Assembly: GCF_024753215.1 (NCBI RefSeq) | Contig: NZ_JANUGV010000001.1 | Location: 992,001-1,056,000, forward strand | Direction: 5' to 3' | From: Massilia solisilvae | GTDB lineage: Bacteria; Pseudomonadota; Gammaproteobacteria; Burkholderiales; Burkholderiaceae_D | DNA: 64,000 nt | In this document: piece after piece, positions 53,232 through 61,739 of the stretch | How positions within the stretch are numbered: the first letter of the stretch is position 1 | Layout: each line of letters opens with the position of its first letter | Notes under the pieces: model-generated | What the model was told of the DNA's origin: nothing | The model's input: only the letters and a program-made list of their open reading frames with translations | Database searches by the model: none | Program-made: the position numbers and the translations under genes

Positions 53232-54449
53232 TCACGCCGCGCGGGCGGGCGCCAGGCGGGGGCTCGCGCCGGCGGCCTGCTTGCGCGGCGCCGCCAGGCC
53301 AAACAAGGGGCGCAGCAGCGCGCTGCGCCGCACGGCTTCAAAGATGCCGAAGCTGGCAACGAGCGTGGCCACCACCAGCATCATGGCTTCCAGCCCCGGC
53401 GCCAGGCGCAGCGGCTTGAGCGCGTGCGCCATCACCACGATGAGGGTCTGGTGCGCGATGTACACGGGAAACACCGCCTCGGTCAGGTAGCGGCGTGCCG
53501 CGCCGTCGCGCTGCAAGTGGCGCTGGGCAAAGCCGCAGGCCGCCGCAATGGCGCACCACGCAAGGAAGGCATACACGGTGCGAATCACTACCCGCAAGGC
53601 TTCCACCTGGCCTGCCGGTACCGCGTCGTCGGGCACTGCCCAGAAGATGACGGCAGCGACCCAGCACCCAGCGGCGACCCCGAGCGACACCCAGCGCACG
53701 TCGCCCAGCCGCGGCCAGAAGCGCGGCACGCGGGCCAGCAGGGCGCCCAGCACGAACAGCGAGAAGTAGGTCGCGTGGCTGTACCAGTCGCCGATCACGG
53801 CGTGGTTTTGCGGAAAGCGGCCGGCCAGCAGCACGCGCACGATCGCCAGCACCAGGGCGGGCAGCACGATGATCCTCCATCCCGCCAGCGACCGCGCCAC
53901 GCGGCTGGCCAGCGTGTCGAAGCGGTCCCCGAGCGCGGCCACCAGCGCCGCCAGGAACAGCGTGTAGATCCACAGGTAGGCCACGAACCAAAGGTGGTTC
54001 CAGGTTGGCAGGATCAGGCAGTCGTGGCCGCGGCAAAAGCCGCCGTAGCCGGTCAGGTACAGGCGCATGAAGTCGAGGTAGCTGCCGTCGTAGGCGACCT
54101 TCTCGACCACTTCCAGGTAGGACTGCGGCGGGACCACGACCAGCATCCCGAACAGCAGCGGCACCAGCAGCCGGATGCTGCGCTGGCGCAGGAACCCCGC
54201 CACCTTGCCCTTGGCGAGCATGAAGCTGGACGCCACGCCCGACACCAGGAACAGCAGGTCGAGCCGCCAGGGTGACGACAGCAGCATGAACGGCTCGGGG
54301 CCGGGGCCTGCCGCCGGACTCTTCACGTGCCAGTCCCAGCTGACGTAGTACATCCCCACGTGGAACACGATGAGGATGAAGAAGGCGATGATGCGCAGCC
54401 AGTCGAGGAAGAACAGGCGCGTTGGCGCCGTGGTATCTGTGGTGTGCAT
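53232..54449 (-). CDS. Acyltransferase family 3 / OpgC-like membrane protein
   Basis: 405 residues with about ten transmembrane helices. The N-terminal FLDWLRIIAFFILIVFHVGMY with the conserved Arg and His is the hallmark of acyltransferase-3 proteins (OpgC, NodX), which transfer acyl or succinyl groups to sugars at the inner membrane. The closing KQAAGASPR tail is short. It is convergent with the phasin gene (12-base gap). The substrate is unknown. Confidence 0.85.
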   Translation of the reverse strand: MHTTDTTAPTRLFFLDWLRIIAFFILIVFHVGMYYVSWDWHVKSPAAGPGPEPFMLLSSPWRLDLLFLVSGVASSFMLAKGKVAGFLRQRSIRLLVPLLFGMLVVVPPQSYLEVVEKVAYDGSYLDFMRLYLTGYGGFCRGHDCLILPTWNHLWFVAYLWIYTLFLAALVAALGDRFDTLASRVARSLAGWRIIVLPALVLAIVRVLLAGRFPQNHAVIGDWYSHATYFSLFVLGALLARVPRFWPRLGDVRWVSLGVAAGCWVAAVIFWAVPDDAVPAGQVEALRVVIRTVYAFLAWCAIAAACGFAQRHLQRDGAARRYLTEAVFPVYIAHQTLIVVMAHALKPLRLAPGLEAMMLVVATLVASFGIFEAVRRSALLRPLFGLAAPRKQAAGASPRLAPARAA

Positions 54450-54575
54450 TGGAATGGATCCGTTGGTTGGTGACGGATGCCAGAATAGGGCGCGGCGCCG
54501 CCTGCGCGCGAGCGCAATGTGGCGAGCCGGGCTTGGGTTGGGGTGAGCCGGATTTGTGATGCTGGCGTGCGTTGA

Positions 54576-54647
54576 ACGCGTGGGCAGGAGACCTGCCCAC
54601 CCTACGACAAGCAGCAGGTAGGGCGGGCAGGCTCCCTGCCCACGCGT
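54576..54647. repeat. Palindromic repeat, family B, copy 2
   Basis: 72 bases: ACGCGTGGGCAGG ... CTGCCCACCCTAC (54576-54605), a 12-base spacer and GTAGGGCGGGCAGG ... CTGCCCACGCGT (54618-54647). The order of the two arms is reversed with respect to copy 1 at 15242-15313, and one base differs (GGGCGGG). Confidence 0.8.
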
Positions 54648-54686
54648 CCAGCCGGCGGCAGCGTAGCCGCCAGGCCAGCGTGGAAG

Positions 54687-55415
54687 TCAGCGAATGGACA
54701 GCCGGGCCAGCACCTCGGCGCGGTACTGGCGGCTGCACGGCACCCGCGCACCGCCGCGCAGCACCAGCTCGCAGTCGCCCTTGTCGAGCGGGACCACGCG
54801 CTCGATCCAGTCCAGCTGTACCGCCGCCCGGCGGTGGCAGCGCATAAAGCGCGCGCCAAGCTGGGCGACCAGGTTGGACAGCGTCTGGCGCAGCAGCGGC
54901 TGGCCTTCGGCCGTGTGCAGGACCACATAGTTGTCGGCCGTCTCGATCCACTGCACGTCCGCTACGCGCACCACGCGCGTGCCGGTGTGGCCCGGCACCA
55001 GCAGCTGGCGCACCGGGTGACTGGCGCCGAACTCGGGCAGGGCGGGCGCGGCCGTCTGCAGCCGCAGGCGCTCGTTCAGCCGCTCCAGCGCGCGCTGCAG
55101 GCGCTGGGCATCGAACGGTTTGAGCAGGTAGTCGATCGCGTTGGCGTCGAAGGCGCGCACCGCGTACTCGTCGAAGGCGGTCACGAACACCACCAGCGGC
55201 GCGGGCACCGGCAGCGAGGCTGCCAGTTCCAGTCCCGACAGCTCGGGCATCTGGATGTCGAGGAACAGCGCATCCGGCTTGACGGCATCGATCTTCTCCA
55301 GCGCCTCGATGCCGTCGCGTGCTTCGTCGATGGCGTCAACGCCCGGCATCGATGCCAGCATGCGGCGCAGCCGTTCACGCGCGGGGCGCTCGTCGTCAAC
55401 GATCAAGAGGCGCAT
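54687..55415 (-). CDS. LytTR-family response regulator
   Basis: 242 residues: a receiver domain (1-120, phospho-Asp53 in LFLDIQMPELSG, acidic pair DDE at 7-9, Lys in YLLKPFDA) and a C-terminal LytTR DNA-binding domain (about 140-242; DVQWIETADNYVVLHT). It is transcribed with the adjacent sensor kinase and overlaps it by 13 bases. Such pairs control cell-envelope, virulence or transport genes; targets are not evident here. Confidence 0.93.
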   Translation of the reverse strand: MRLLIVDDERPARERLRRMLASMPGVDAIDEARDGIEALEKIDAVKPDALFLDIQMPELSGLELAASLPVPAPLVVFVTAFDEYAVRAFDANAIDYLLKPFDAQRLQRALERLNERLRLQTAAPALPEFGASHPVRQLLVPGHTGTRVVRVADVQWIETADNYVVLHTAEGQPLLRQTLSNLVAQLGARFMRCHRRAAVQLDWIERVVPLDKGDCELVLRGGARVPCSRQYRAEVLARLSIR

Positions 55416-56461
55416 GGCAGGCGCATTTCGGCACGTACGCCGAGCGGGGACAGGGGCTCGAGCGAGAGGCTGGCGCGTTCCCCATGTAGGGCCGCGAGCC
55501 GTTCGCGCAGGTTGGACAGGCCGATGCCCGGCGCCGCCCCGTCCGCGAGCGTGCCGCCATCGTCTTCGACCGCCAGCACCAGCTGGCCGCCGTCACGCCG
55601 GGCCGACACCACGATCGCCACCGGCTGGCGGCGGCGCTCGACCGTGTGCTTGAACACGTTTTCCAGCAGCGGCTGCAGGCTCATGACCGGAACAGGGCAG
55701 GGCAGCAGCGCCTCGTCCACCTCCCAGGCAATGGTGACGCGGTCGGCGAAGCGCTCGGCCATCACGCCCGCGTAGCCGCGCACCAGGCGCAGCTCGGTGT
55801 CGAGCGAGGTTTCGTGGCCCGCGCCCAGGTCGAGCGTGGTGCGCAGCACGCTGGCCAGCTGCGCCAGGGTGGCGTCGGCCTTGTCGACGTCGGTGTGCAT
55901 CAGCGACGAGATCGTGTTGAGCGCGTTGAACAGGAAGTGCGGTTGCATCTGCTGCGCCAGCCGCTGCAGCTGCGCCTGCTGTAACAGGCTGTTGGCGCGT
56001 TCGGCGCGCAGCTTTGCCCCCAGCATTTCGCGGTACGACAGCAGGCCAAAGCGGATGACCGTGAACAGGCCAATGAAGATCGAGATCTTCACCGACTCGT
56101 AGAGGAAGACGTGCGGCCAGGGGCCGTGCTCGTAGGTCTCGCCCGCCGCGTTGTACACGGCGATGCGGATGCCGAAGGCGATCGGCACAAACGCAATCCA
56201 ATACACGGGGAACCACATCGCGTGCAGCGCGAACCAGCGCGCCGGCGCGGCCACCAGCGGCTGGAAGCGCCGCATCAGCCGGTCCTGCAGCAGCAGGAGA
56301 AAGGTGGCAGCGACCATCGACGAGCCTTCCCACAGCACCGGCTTCCACAGCTCGCCGTCGTTGTCGTTGGCCAGGTAGTCCTGCACCGCGACGGCTACCA
56401 TCAGGCTCCAGAACAGGAGCCACGCAAGGCCGATGACGATCTTGTTGCGGTTCGAATCCAT
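55403..56461 (-). CDS. LytS/YehU-type sensor histidine kinase
   Basis: 352 residues with four predicted membrane helices (about 8-28, 46-62, 78-98, 118-140) and no large periplasmic sensor. The His_kinase domain has His175 in QMQPHFLFNALNTISSLMH (short form QPHFLFNALNT) and a HATPase-like region with LQPLLENVFKHTVE and GIGLSNLRERL. It would phosphorylate the LytTR regulator encoded directly after it. The ATG at 56461 gives the family-length N-terminus; upstream in-frame codons run on much further. Confidence 0.92.
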   Translation of the reverse strand: MDSNRNKIVIGLAWLLFWSLMVAVAVQDYLANDNDGELWKPVLWEGSSMVAATFLLLLQDRLMRRFQPLVAAPARWFALHAMWFPVYWIAFVPIAFGIRIAVYNAAGETYEHGPWPHVFLYESVKISIFIGLFTVIRFGLLSYREMLGAKLRAERANSLLQQAQLQRLAQQMQPHFLFNALNTISSLMHTDVDKADATLAQLASVLRTTLDLGAGHETSLDTELRLVRGYAGVMAERFADRVTIAWEVDEALLPCPVPVMSLQPLLENVFKHTVERRRQPVAIVVSARRDGGQLVLAVEDDGGTLADGAAPGIGLSNLRERLAALHGERASLSLEPLSPLGVRAEMRLPCAS

Positions 56462-56510
56462 GACGGGCAAAGTGGGGGCGACGCGGGGATGATCCTGCAT
56501 TCCCCGGCCG

Positions 56511-56537
56511 TTGTCAAAATGGCAGAGCCGATATACT
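56511..56537 (+). promoter_or_regulatory. Possible promoter of YdeI-like gene
   Basis: TTGTCA at 56511-56516 and TATACT at 56532-56537; the spacer is 15 bases, shorter than ideal. Confidence 0.35.
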
Positions 56538-56566
56538 CTCTGCAGGTCCCAGCCGGAGGTCGAGCC

Positions 56567-57154
56567 ATGCCAGATGACGACGAGGTGCTTGAGTGTTCCC
56601 ACCAGGGCGAGTGGGCGCAGTGGCTTGCAGCCAACCACGCCAGTTCCGCCGGCGTGTGGCTGCGCCACGCCAGGAAGGGCAACCCGCAGCCCACGGTGAC
56701 CTACGCCGAGGCGCTGGAGGTGGCGCTGTGCTTTGGCTGGATCGACAGCCGCAAGAAGTCGGCCGGCGAACTGCACTTCCTGCAGCGCTGGACCCCGCGC
56801 TCGGCCAGGAGCATCTGGTCCAAGGTCAACCGGGAGGCGGCGCTGCGCTACATCGAGCAAGGACGCATGCAGCCAGCCGGCCTGGCCGAGGTCGAGCGCG
56901 CCCGGCGCGACGGCAGGTGGGACGCCGCCTACGATTCCGTTCGCGCGGCAAGCGTTCCGCCGGACCTGCAGGCCGCCCTCGACGCCAGCCCGGCGGCAGC
57001 AAAATTTTTCGCCACCCTCAGTTCCCAGAACCGCTACGCGATCCTGTTTCGCGTCCAGACAGCGAAAAAGCCGGCCACCCGCGCGGCCCGCATCCAGACG
57101 TTCATCCAGATGCTGACGCGCGGCGAAACCATCCATCCGCAACGGAGCAGCTAG
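56567..57154 (+). CDS. YdeI/OmpD-associated family protein
   Basis: 195 residues. The motifs GVWLRHARKG, YAEALEVALCFGWIDSRKK and LQRWTPRSARSIWSKVN are typical of the YdeI/OmpD-associated family (sometimes called bacteriocin-protection proteins). No catalytic role is established for the family. A GGAGG precedes the ATG at 56567. It ends 8 bases before the convergent FHA gene. Confidence 0.85.
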   Translation: MPDDDEVLECSHQGEWAQWLAANHASSAGVWLRHARKGNPQPTVTYAEALEVALCFGWIDSRKKSAGELHFLQRWTPRSARSIWSKVNREAALRYIEQGRMQPAGLAEVERARRDGRWDAAYDSVRAASVPPDLQAALDASPAAAKFFATLSSQNRYAILFRVQTAKKPATRAARIQTFIQMLTRGETIHPQRSS

Positions 57155-57162
57155 GCCGGCAT

Positions 57163-58128
57163 TCAGCCGTCGCCTTCGTCCTTGTCCTTGCTCGCGCGCT
57201 CCACGTCCAGTCGTGCCTTCATTGCGCCCACCTGGCCCATGAACTCGTCCACGCTGTGGTCGCGGCTTGCACGCAGCTCGGGCGGCATCAGTACCGACAT
57301 GTACAACTCGTCGCCCAGGCGCCCGCTGCGCTGCTCGTTGGCGATGAAGGCCAGGCCCGAGCCGAGCAGGGCGAGCGCCACGCAGATGAAGCCATACCTT
57401 CGCGTGCGCTGCGGCCGCACGGTGGCAAGGTGGAACCACACCATGCCCGCGACCAGCGCGATCGCCACGTGCGAGCCGTAGCGCGTGAGCGGTTCGAGCG
57501 ACCACGCATAGCCCAGCGCCGAGGTGGCGAGGCGGTAGAGCGTGAGCGCCGCGGCACCGCAGCCGAAGATGAACAGGTGCCGCCCGAGCCGCGCATGGCG
57601 CCCGAACAGCCGGTTGGCAAAGGCCCAGATGCCGCTCCACAGCAGCGCCGCGCCAAGGCCATAGGCGACCGCCTGCAGGTAGCGGACCAGCTCGAACGAC
57701 TGGGTGTCGGCCAGCCACATCAGGAACAACGAGACCGCGCCGACCAGCAGCGCGCCGGCGAACCCCGGCAGCGCGCCTTCCCAGCGGTGCATGGTCCGGT
57801 CCAGCAGTTCCGGGGCGACCGGGTGGTCTGCCGGCCGCACGCGCAGCGAGGTGTGCCCAAGGCGCACCACGGTGTCGCCGTCCAGCAGCACGCTCTGGCT
57901 GCGCCGCCCCTTGTGCACCATGCCATTGCGCGAGCCCAGGTCGCGCAGCACCGGTGCGCCGGCGGCGCTCAGTTCCACCACGGCGTGCCGTGGCGCGACG
58001 TGGGCGTCATCCAGGATCACATCGTTGTCGTAGCCACGCCCGAGCCGGATCGGCAGTTGCGCCAGCTGGTGCCGGTGCAGCACGTCGCCGTTGGCGGCCA
58101 GCGTCTCGACGAACCATGGGCCTTTCAT
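57163..58128 (-). CDS. FHA-domain membrane protein
   Basis: 321 residues. An N-terminal FHA domain (about 22-105) has IRLGRGYDNDVILDD, the phosphothreonine-binding RH (APRHAVVEL) and DLGSRNGM. Six or so membrane helices follow (about 125-260), with a short charged cytoplasmic tail rich in Lys and Asp. It overlaps the serine protease gene by 4 bases (ATGA), so the two are coupled. FHA domains bind phosphothreonine; no Ser/Thr kinase gene is in the window. Confidence 0.88.
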   Translation of the reverse strand: MKGPWFVETLAANGDVLHRHQLAQLPIRLGRGYDNDVILDDAHVAPRHAVVELSAAGAPVLRDLGSRNGMVHKGRRSQSVLLDGDTVVRLGHTSLRVRPADHPVAPELLDRTMHRWEGALPGFAGALLVGAVSLFLMWLADTQSFELVRYLQAVAYGLGAALLWSGIWAFANRLFGRHARLGRHLFIFGCGAAALTLYRLATSALGYAWSLEPLTRYGSHVAIALVAGMVWFHLATVRPQRTRRYGFICVALALLGSGLAFIANEQRSGRLGDELYMSVLMPPELRASRDHSVDEFMGQVGAMKARLDVERASKDKDEGDG

Positions 58129-59513
58129 CGCCGCGTCCTTCCCAGTGCGGTCAGGAAGGCGCGCGTGACGCGCATGCCGTTCTCGTACGAGACCCCGGCC
58201 ACGTCGAGCCGGCTTTGCAGGCTGGCCTGGTCGTCGTCGGTACTGGCCGTGAGCAGGGTGAAGTTGTACAGGCCGGGGAATTTTCGGTACGCGCGCACGC
58301 AGGTCACGGCGCGCAGCGGCAGCGACTGCGTGGCCACGAACTGCTCGGTGCACGAGGGGCCGGTCAGGCGCGTGTCCTTGCGGCTGCCGATGCGGTCCAC
58401 GCGGAACTGGTTGGTCGCCAAAAACGCGAAGCGCAGCGGATTGAGGCTGGACGAGCGCAGATACTGGTGCGTCATCGACACGTAGCCTGTCTGCTGCGAG
58501 TCCGATACGTAGATCGCCGCTTCCATCGCGCAGCTGATCGCATCCATCGTGTACGGCGCTTCGGCCTTGAAGTTGGAGCGCCCCCAGCAGCGCACCTGGC
58601 CCGACTCGCGCACCGGCACCAGGTAGGGCCCCATCGACTTGACCGACAGCGGCTTTTCGAGGAGCCGGTCGATCATGCCGCGCTGGTGCGCCAGCAGCTG
58701 CTGGCCGATCACCGGATTGAAGTCGCGCGGCGGCGCGCGCTGGGTAGCGACCTTGTGCAGCAGCTCCTGCGCGTACTTGACCGGCACCAAAAAGCTCACC
58801 AGTTCGCCGTCGCGCCGCTTGGACACGTTGACCCCAGCCACCGTGCCCGCCTCGGTCACGCTCGGCCCGCCGCTCATGCCCGAATTGATCGGCCCGGTAA
58901 ACATCAGCTGGTCATAGAAGCTGCGCGTGATGACCCCGTTGTACGCGCCTTCGGAGATCGCAAAGCCCAGATCGAGCGGGTTGCCGAGCGAGTACAGGTA
59001 TTGCCCCTGGGTGAGCTTGACCGTGCGCTCCGGCACCTTGAAAAAGCCGCTGCCGCTGCGGTTGATGCGCACCACCGCCAGGTCGTGCAGCACGTCCACT
59101 GCCAGCAGTTCGACCGGGCCGCTGTTGCCGTCGGTGTCCATGTACTCGCCCAAGTACACGTCGGGGTCGAGCGCCATCTGCGACACCACGTGGTAGTTGG
59201 TCAGCACCAGGTTGGAGGTGCCGACCATGAAGCCGGAACCCACCTGCGACTGGCTGCGGCCGTTGCGCAGCAGCATGCGAATCTGCAGCAGGTCGGCGCG
59301 CGCGGACGAATACAGTTGCTGCGCGGCGGTGGAAGGCGGCGGCAGGGCCCCGGCGTCCGATTCGGCAGGGCCGGGCGCGGGTGGGACGAGGGTAGGCGGC
59401 GCCACCAGCGGCGTTGGCTCCCTGGGCTTGCCGGCCGCGTTCTTTTGCGCGGCAGACGCGCCCAGCGCGCCGGCAAGGCACGACAGCACGACAGCAGTGG
59501 CAAGGCGGTTCAT
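58125..59513 (-). CDS. Secreted trypsin-like serine protease
   Basis: 462 residues with a signal peptide (GALGASAAQ) and a Pro/Ala-rich linker to ~60. The catalytic triad is His108 (TNYHVV), Asp144 (HDLAVVRI) and Ser214 (SGMSGGPS), in an S1C/HtrA-like fold. No PDZ domain follows; the C-terminal ~200 residues are of unknown fold with several Cys. The start at 59513 is 18 bases inside a longer frame and has AAGGG upstream. It is coupled to a FHA membrane protein. Confidence 0.88.
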   Translation of the reverse strand: MNRLATAVVLSCLAGALGASAAQKNAAGKPREPTPLVAPPTLVPPAPGPAESDAGALPPPSTAAQQLYSSARADLLQIRMLLRNGRSQSQVGSGFMVGTSNLVLTNYHVVSQMALDPDVYLGEYMDTDGNSGPVELLAVDVLHDLAVVRINRSGSGFFKVPERTVKLTQGQYLYSLGNPLDLGFAISEGAYNGVITRSFYDQLMFTGPINSGMSGGPSVTEAGTVAGVNVSKRRDGELVSFLVPVKYAQELLHKVATQRAPPRDFNPVIGQQLLAHQRGMIDRLLEKPLSVKSMGPYLVPVRESGQVRCWGRSNFKAEAPYTMDAISCAMEAAIYVSDSQQTGYVSMTHQYLRSSSLNPLRFAFLATNQFRVDRIGSRKDTRLTGPSCTEQFVATQSLPLRAVTCVRAYRKFPGLYNFTLLTASTDDDQASLQSRLDVAGVSYENGMRVTRAFLTALGRTRR

Positions 59514-59578
59514 GCAACCCTTCGATGGCAAGTCGACAGCGCCTACTTTGCCACCAAACGGCGCAACCGCCGCACACG

Positions 59579-60223
59579 CTACAGCTGGCCGTCCTCCACT
59601 GCCTCGGTCAGCGGATTCATCATGTGGCCGAGCTTGGCAGCCTTGGTGTTCAGGTAATTGTTATTGAAGGCGTTGCGGTTGACCAGCAGCGGCACGCGCT
59701 CGACCACATCGATGCCCAGGCGGGTCAGGGCGTCGATCTTGCGCGGGTTGTTGGTCATCAGGCGCACCTTGCGCACGCCAAACTGCTCCAGCATCGGCTT
59801 GCACAGCTCGTAGTTGCGGGCGTCCGCATGAAAGCCCAGCTGCAGGTTGGCCTCGACCGTGTCGGCGCCGGCTTCCTGCAGGCGGTAGGCGCGGATCTTG
59901 TTGACCAGGCCAATGCCGCGGCCTTCCTGGCGCAGGTACAGCAGGATGCCGCGACCCTCGGCGGCGATCTTCTTGAGCGCGCCCTCGAGCTGGGCGCCGC
60001 AGTCGCAGCGCTGCGAGAACAGCACGTCGCCGGTCAGGCATTCGGAGTGCACGCGCGCCAGCACCGGCTCGCCGTTGCCGATGTCGCCCAGCACCATGGC
60101 CAGGTGTTCCTTGCCGGTCGCGTGTTCGACGAAGGCGTGCAGGGTAAATTGCGCCCATGGCGTGGGCAGCGCGCACGACGTGACGTAGTCAAGCAGCGGT
60201 TCATTGGCGGGTGTGGCGGACAT
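59579..60223 (-). CDS. ribA: GTP cyclohydrolase II
   Basis: 214 residues. It opens GTP for riboflavin synthesis. The zinc site is C-x10-C-x-C in [16 protein letters not shown], and the catalytic region [12 protein letters not shown] follows. Length and motifs are those of a stand-alone RibA rather than the RibBA fusion. The ATG at 60223 is chosen because upstream codons to 60307 look non-coding and run over a palindrome. Confidence 0.96.
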   Translation of the reverse strand: MSATPANEPLLDYVTSCALPTPWAQFTLHAFVEHATGKEHLAMVLGDIGNGEPVLARVHSECLTGDVLFSQRCDCGAQLEGALKKIAAEGRGILLYLRQEGRGIGLVNKIRAYRLQEAGADTVEANLQLGFHADARNYELCKPMLEQFGVRKVRLMTNNPRKIDALTRLGIDVVERVPLLVNRNAFNNNYLNTKAAKLGHMMNPLTEAVEDGQL

Positions 60224-60254
60224 CTTGGCGTTCTCTGGTTTCGTATTGCTGTAA

Positions 60255-60270
60255 CCGCTAAGTTTAGCGG
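60255..60270. promoter_or_regulatory. Palindrome upstream of ribA
   Basis: CCGCTAA-GT-TTAGCGG, perfect 7-base arms, 32 bases before the ribA start. It may be an operator or a terminator stem for the pirin gene (no T-run). It does not resemble the large FMN riboswitch. Confidence 0.35.
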
Positions 60271-60316
60271 AAATTCGGGTTTTCCGTGCGGATTGGGCCG
60301 GCCGCACCGGCCCGGC

Positions 60317-61018
60317 TCATGCCGGCAGGTCGAACACGAGCAGCTCGGCATCGACCGCGTCGATCAGCCGGATCGACGGCTCGCCCGTGAGCTTGAGCGC
60401 GTCGCCCGCGCGCAGGTGGGCGCCGTTGGCCCACACTTCGCCGCGGATCAGGTGCACGTAGCCGCGCCGCCCCTTGGCCAGCATGTGCTCGACGTCGTCG
60501 TTGCCGTCCATGAGCGAGGCGTACACGGCGGCATCCTGGTGGATGGTGATCGAGCCGTCGCGCCCGTCGCTGGAGGCGATCAGGCGCAGCCGGCCGCGCT
60601 TGGATTCGGGCGCGAAGTGCTTTTCCTCGTAACCTGGCGCAATGCCGGTTTTGTTCGGCTGGATCCAGATTTGCAGGAAATGCACCGGCTCCGTGGCCGA
60701 GCCGTTGAACTCGCTGTGCTGCACGCCGGTGCCAGCGCTCATGCGCTGCACGTCGCCGGGGTGCAGCACCGAGCCGGTGCCCATGCTGTCCTTGTGTTCC
60801 AGCGCGCCTTCGAGCACATAGGAGATGATCTCCATGTCGCGGTGCCCGTGGGTGCCGAAGCCCATGCCGGGCGCGACCCGGTCCTCGTTAATCACCAGCA
60901 GCGGGCCAAAGCCGGTGTGGCGCGGGTCGTAGTAGGAAGCGAACGAAAAACTATGTTTTGACAGCAGCCAGCCATGGTCGGCGTGGCCGCGCTCTTCGCT
61001 CTTACGCATTTCGAGCAT
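60317..61018 (-). CDS. Pirin-family cupin protein
   Basis: 233 residues with two cupin domains. The metal motif is FGTHGHRDMEIISYVLEGALEH (short form HGHRDMEI) and the start MLEMRKSEERGHADHGWL matches YhaK/pirin proteins, some of which are quercetin dioxygenases. The GGAGG before 61018 supports this start. It follows the DUF3820 gene by one base. Confidence 0.92.
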   Translation of the reverse strand: MLEMRKSEERGHADHGWLLSKHSFSFASYYDPRHTGFGPLLVINEDRVAPGMGFGTHGHRDMEIISYVLEGALEHKDSMGTGSVLHPGDVQRMSAGTGVQHSEFNGSATEPVHFLQIWIQPNKTGIAPGYEEKHFAPESKRGRLRLIASSDGRDGSITIHQDAAVYASLMDGNDDVEHMLAKGRRGYVHLIRGEVWANGAHLRAGDALKLTGEPSIRLIDAVDAELLVFDLPA

Positions 61019-61019
61019 C

Positions 61020-61247
61020 TTATCCTCCGTTTCTTGGGCCGCTGCGCAGCGGGTCGAGCAGGCTGCGCAAGGCGTTGTGGTCGATTTCGTACATCAGTTC
61101 GAGCAGTTGCCCCAGTTCGCCCTTGGGAAAGCCCTCGCGCGCGAACCAGCCGAGATAGTGGCCGGGCAGGTCGGCGATCTTGCGGCCCTTGTATTTACCG
61201 AAGGGCATGTCGCGGGTCAGCAGCAATTGCAGGTGTTCTGGTTTCAT
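61020..61247 (-). CDS. DUF3820 family protein
   Basis: 75 residues. MPFGKYKGRKIADLPGHYLGWFAREGFPKGELG (short form FGKYKGRKIADLPGHYL) and LMYEIDHNALRSLLDPLR are the family signature. DUF3820 proteins are small putative nucleic-acid-associated or quorum-regulated proteins; function is unproven. The ATG at 61247 is the natural start, as codons further upstream overlap the divergent gene. Confidence 0.85.
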   Translation of the reverse strand: MKPEHLQLLLTRDMPFGKYKGRKIADLPGHYLGWFAREGFPKGELGQLLELMYEIDHNALRSLLDPLRSGPRNGG

Positions 61248-61307
61248 TGCTGCCACTTTAGCAAAGTTGGCGGGCGGTGTAGCATGGACCCCGATGGGGA
61301 GGATGCC

Positions 61308-61739
61308 ATGGATACCGATTACGACCTCGAACGCTTCGTCACCGCACAGGACGAGGTGTACGCGACCGTGCTGGCGGAGTTGCGCGCGGGACGCAAGCAC
61401 AGCCACTGGATGTGGTTCATTTTTCCGCAAGTGGCGGGGCTGGGGCACAGCGCGATGGCGCAGAAATACGCGATCGGCTCGTCCGACGAGGCTGCGGCCT
61501 ATCTGGCGCACCCGGTGCTGGGGCCGCGCCTGCGCGAGTGCGCCACGCTGGTTGCCATGCATGACGATACGCCCATCGAGCAGATTTTCGACAGCCCCGA
61601 CGACCGCAAATTCCAGTCGTCGATGACGCTGTTCGCCGACGTGGCGCCGGACGAGGCCGTGTTCCAGAGCTGCCTTGACCTCTTTTTCGATGGCAGGGCG
61701 GACCCGGCCACGCTTGATTTCCTTAGCAAGGAGCATTGA
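61308..61739 (+). CDS. DUF1810 family protein
   Basis: 143 residues with the family motifs LERFVTAQDEVYATVLAELRAG, HWMWFIFPQ, SAMAQKYAI and FDSPDDRKFQSSMTLF. DUF1810 members are calpastatin-like in fold name only and of unknown function. GGGAGGA precedes the ATG at 61308. Its stop overlaps the next start by one base (TGATG). Confidence 0.85.
   Translation: MDTDYDLERFVTAQDEVYATVLAELRAGRKHSHWMWFIFPQVAGLGHSAMAQKYAIGSSDEAAAYLAHPVLGPRLRECATLVAMHDDTPIEQIFDSPDDRKFQSSMTLFADVAPDEAVFQSCLDLFFDGRADPATLDFLSKEH

Noticed and set aside
60224-60316. FMN riboswitch before ribA
   Set aside because: The leader is under 100 bases and lacks the conserved RFN-element blocks; only a small palindrome is present.
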